A DNA stretch of 64,000 bases. It comes from Actinomadura xylanilytica. Its GTDB lineage: Bacteria; Actinomycetota; Actinomycetes; Streptosporangiales; Streptosporangiaceae. Of this stretch, positions 63,482 to 64,000 are shown piece after piece; the stretch's first letter is position 1; each line of letters begins with the position of its first letter. The translations under genes and the position numbers were made by a program. Location of the stretch: the NCBI RefSeq assembly GCF_030283145.1, contig NZ_JASNWE010000001.1:1239751-1303750 (forward strand), written 5' to 3'. Under the pieces are notes generated by a model. The model saw only the letters and a program-made list of their open reading frames with translations, had not been told where the DNA came from and made no database searches.

Positions 63482-63512
63482 AACAAAAGACCCGGATCGA
63501 TGATCCGGGTCA
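63482..63512 (-). terminator. Terminator between the two tRNA-Glu genes
   Basis: On the minus strand GACCCGGATC pairs with GATCCGGGTC (63490-63512) and is followed by TTTTGTTTT (63489-63481). It ends transcription of the upstream tRNA-Glu copy, so each tRNA has its own transcript. Confidence 0.85.
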
Positions 63513-63522
63513 ACTGCCGTGT

Positions 63523-63595
63523 ACCCCCGAGCGGATTCGAACCGCCGTTACCGCCTTGAGAGGGCGGCGTCCTAGGCCACTAGACGACGGGGGCC
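63523..63595 (-). tRNA. tRNA-Glu (CTC), second copy without CCA
   Basis: This is a perfect copy of the 73-nt tRNA-Glu at 63303-63375, but followed by CAC instead of CCA, so CCA must be added enzymatically. The difference in the 3' end shows that the duplication was followed by divergence just outside the mature tRNA. Confidence 0.94.
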
Positions 63596-63629
63596 TGAAC
63601 TTGATCGTCCGACCGGGGCGGACGAAGCC

Positions 63630-63680
63630 GGGGTACCAGGACTCGAACCGGCATCCGGCCTCGTCCCCAACGGCCCCTAC
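63630..63680 (-). pseudogene. tRNA-like remnant (T-arm and 3' acceptor strand)
   Basis: The minus strand reads GCCGGTTCGAGTCCTGG with a canonical T-loop TTCGAGT, followed by TACCCC like an acceptor 3' strand. Only three of five T-stem pairs form and no matching 5' acceptor or D-arm is found. It is probably the 3' part of a decayed tRNA gene next to the tRNA-Glu pair. Confidence 0.35.
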
Positions 63681-63708
63681 TGTAGCGCCTGATCACCACC
63701 ATGCAAAA

Positions 63709-63743
63709 CGGGTTCCGACCGGCCGGGCAGCGGCCGGAACCCG
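63709..63743 (-). terminator. Terminator of the right-edge gene
   Basis: On the minus strand CGGGTTCCGGCC-type arms (63709-63743) form a long GC stem with one bulge, followed by TTTTGCAT. It lies about 60 bp past the stop of the partial gene at 63806. Confidence 0.8.
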
Positions 63744-63805
63744 ATGCGTGATCGTCCAGGGATGTCCGGCTACCAGCGGCCCTCGTGTACGTCTTGAGCA
63801 GGATC

Positions 63806-64000
63806 TCAGGCGTGGGTCGTGGCGCTGTAGGCGTCCCACTTGGTGTTGCTGCCCTCGTACATCCAGACGTGGACGCGGACCAAGGTGCCTTCGGGGATGT
63901 CCTGCGCGCACTTGGTCGGGACCGATTGCCCCTCCTTCGCGGTGCAGGAGAACAGGGCCTGCCACGCGTCCTTGCCCGAGTTGTACTTCTGGACTGAGGC
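63806..64000 (-). CDS. Hypothetical protein, C-terminal 64 residues (continues beyond the window)
   Basis: The minus-strand frame open to the right edge reads SVQKYNSGKDAWQALFSC, then EGQSVPTKCAQDIPEGTLV and HVWMYEGSNTKWDAYSATTHA before TGA at 63806. Codon use is typical of this genome and two cysteines could form a disulfide, which suggests a secreted beta-rich protein. No family can be named from this fragment. Confidence 0.7.
   Translation of the reverse strand, partial: ASVQKYNSGKDAWQALFSCTAKEGQSVPTKCAQDIPEGTLVRVHVWMYEGSNTKWDAYSATTHA

Overview
The window is very GC-rich, densely coded DNA from an actinomycete. Typical marks are GTG starts, 1-4 nt start/stop overlaps, leaderless promoters, cofC for coenzyme F420, an IclR-type ndgR next to leuCD, and the rpmB-thiD-thiL and ddl-gpsA-plsC-cofC-hup neighbourhoods. 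The overall gene set suggests Streptosporangiales, possibly a Thermomonosporaceae such as Actinomadura. That placement is inferred, because the window holds no rRNA.

Layout. 1-3.6 kb: the start of a Ser/Thr kinase, a HEAT-repeat protein and a DHA2 drug transporter with a CsoR-like operator. 3.8-12.2 kb: a conserved housekeeping block (recG, fakA, rpmB, thiD, a CBM2-like membrane protein, thiL, an Lrp ligand-domain protein, a DUF3515 lipoprotein). 34.8-42.8 kb: the block that normally continues it (ddl, gpsA, plsC, cofC, a small CSD-like protein, hup, leuD, leuC, ndgR). Between the two lie about 22 kb of accessory genes.

The accessory segment is nested. Its outer parts resemble the Mycobacterium tuberculosis cyp51 locus (Rv0760c to Rv0771): NTF2-like protein, ferredoxin, CYP51, SDR, CYP123-like P450 and TetR on one side; aldehyde dehydrogenase, SDR, 3-hydroxyisobutyrate-dehydrogenase-like protein and carboxymuconolactone-decarboxylase-like protein on the other. 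The arms are about 12 kb apart, but both the TetR gene and aldA begin inside nearly identical promoter/operator sequences. The intervening 12 kb carries a MarR-flanked uptake and catabolic cluster (ABC importer, formaldehyde-dehydrogenase-like enzyme, aspartate-dehydrogenase-like enzyme, hydrolase, cupin), a Tat-exported serine hydrolase, a three-tRNA operon and a ferredoxin reductase/diiron pair. Two of the tRNAs have leucine anticodons (GAG and CAG) but short class I variable loops, which is abnormal for bacteria.

42.9-48.2 kb: GH3 glycosidase, MerR regulator, two DUF202 membrane proteins, SAM hydrolase and a NUDIX protein. 48.2-56.2 kb: a tightly overlapping nuo-type operon with membrane subunits A, H, J, K, L, M and N only. 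The catalytic B, C, D, E, F, G and I subunits are absent; in their place is one His/Met-rich protein that looks like a decayed NuoB/NuoD. 56.5-64 kb: two proline-rich membrane proteins, an ArsR regulator with tandem operators, its MMPL exporter, two tRNA-Glu genes, a tRNA-like remnant and the end of a secreted protein.

Functional assignments rest on motifs and remembered family features; no database search was run.
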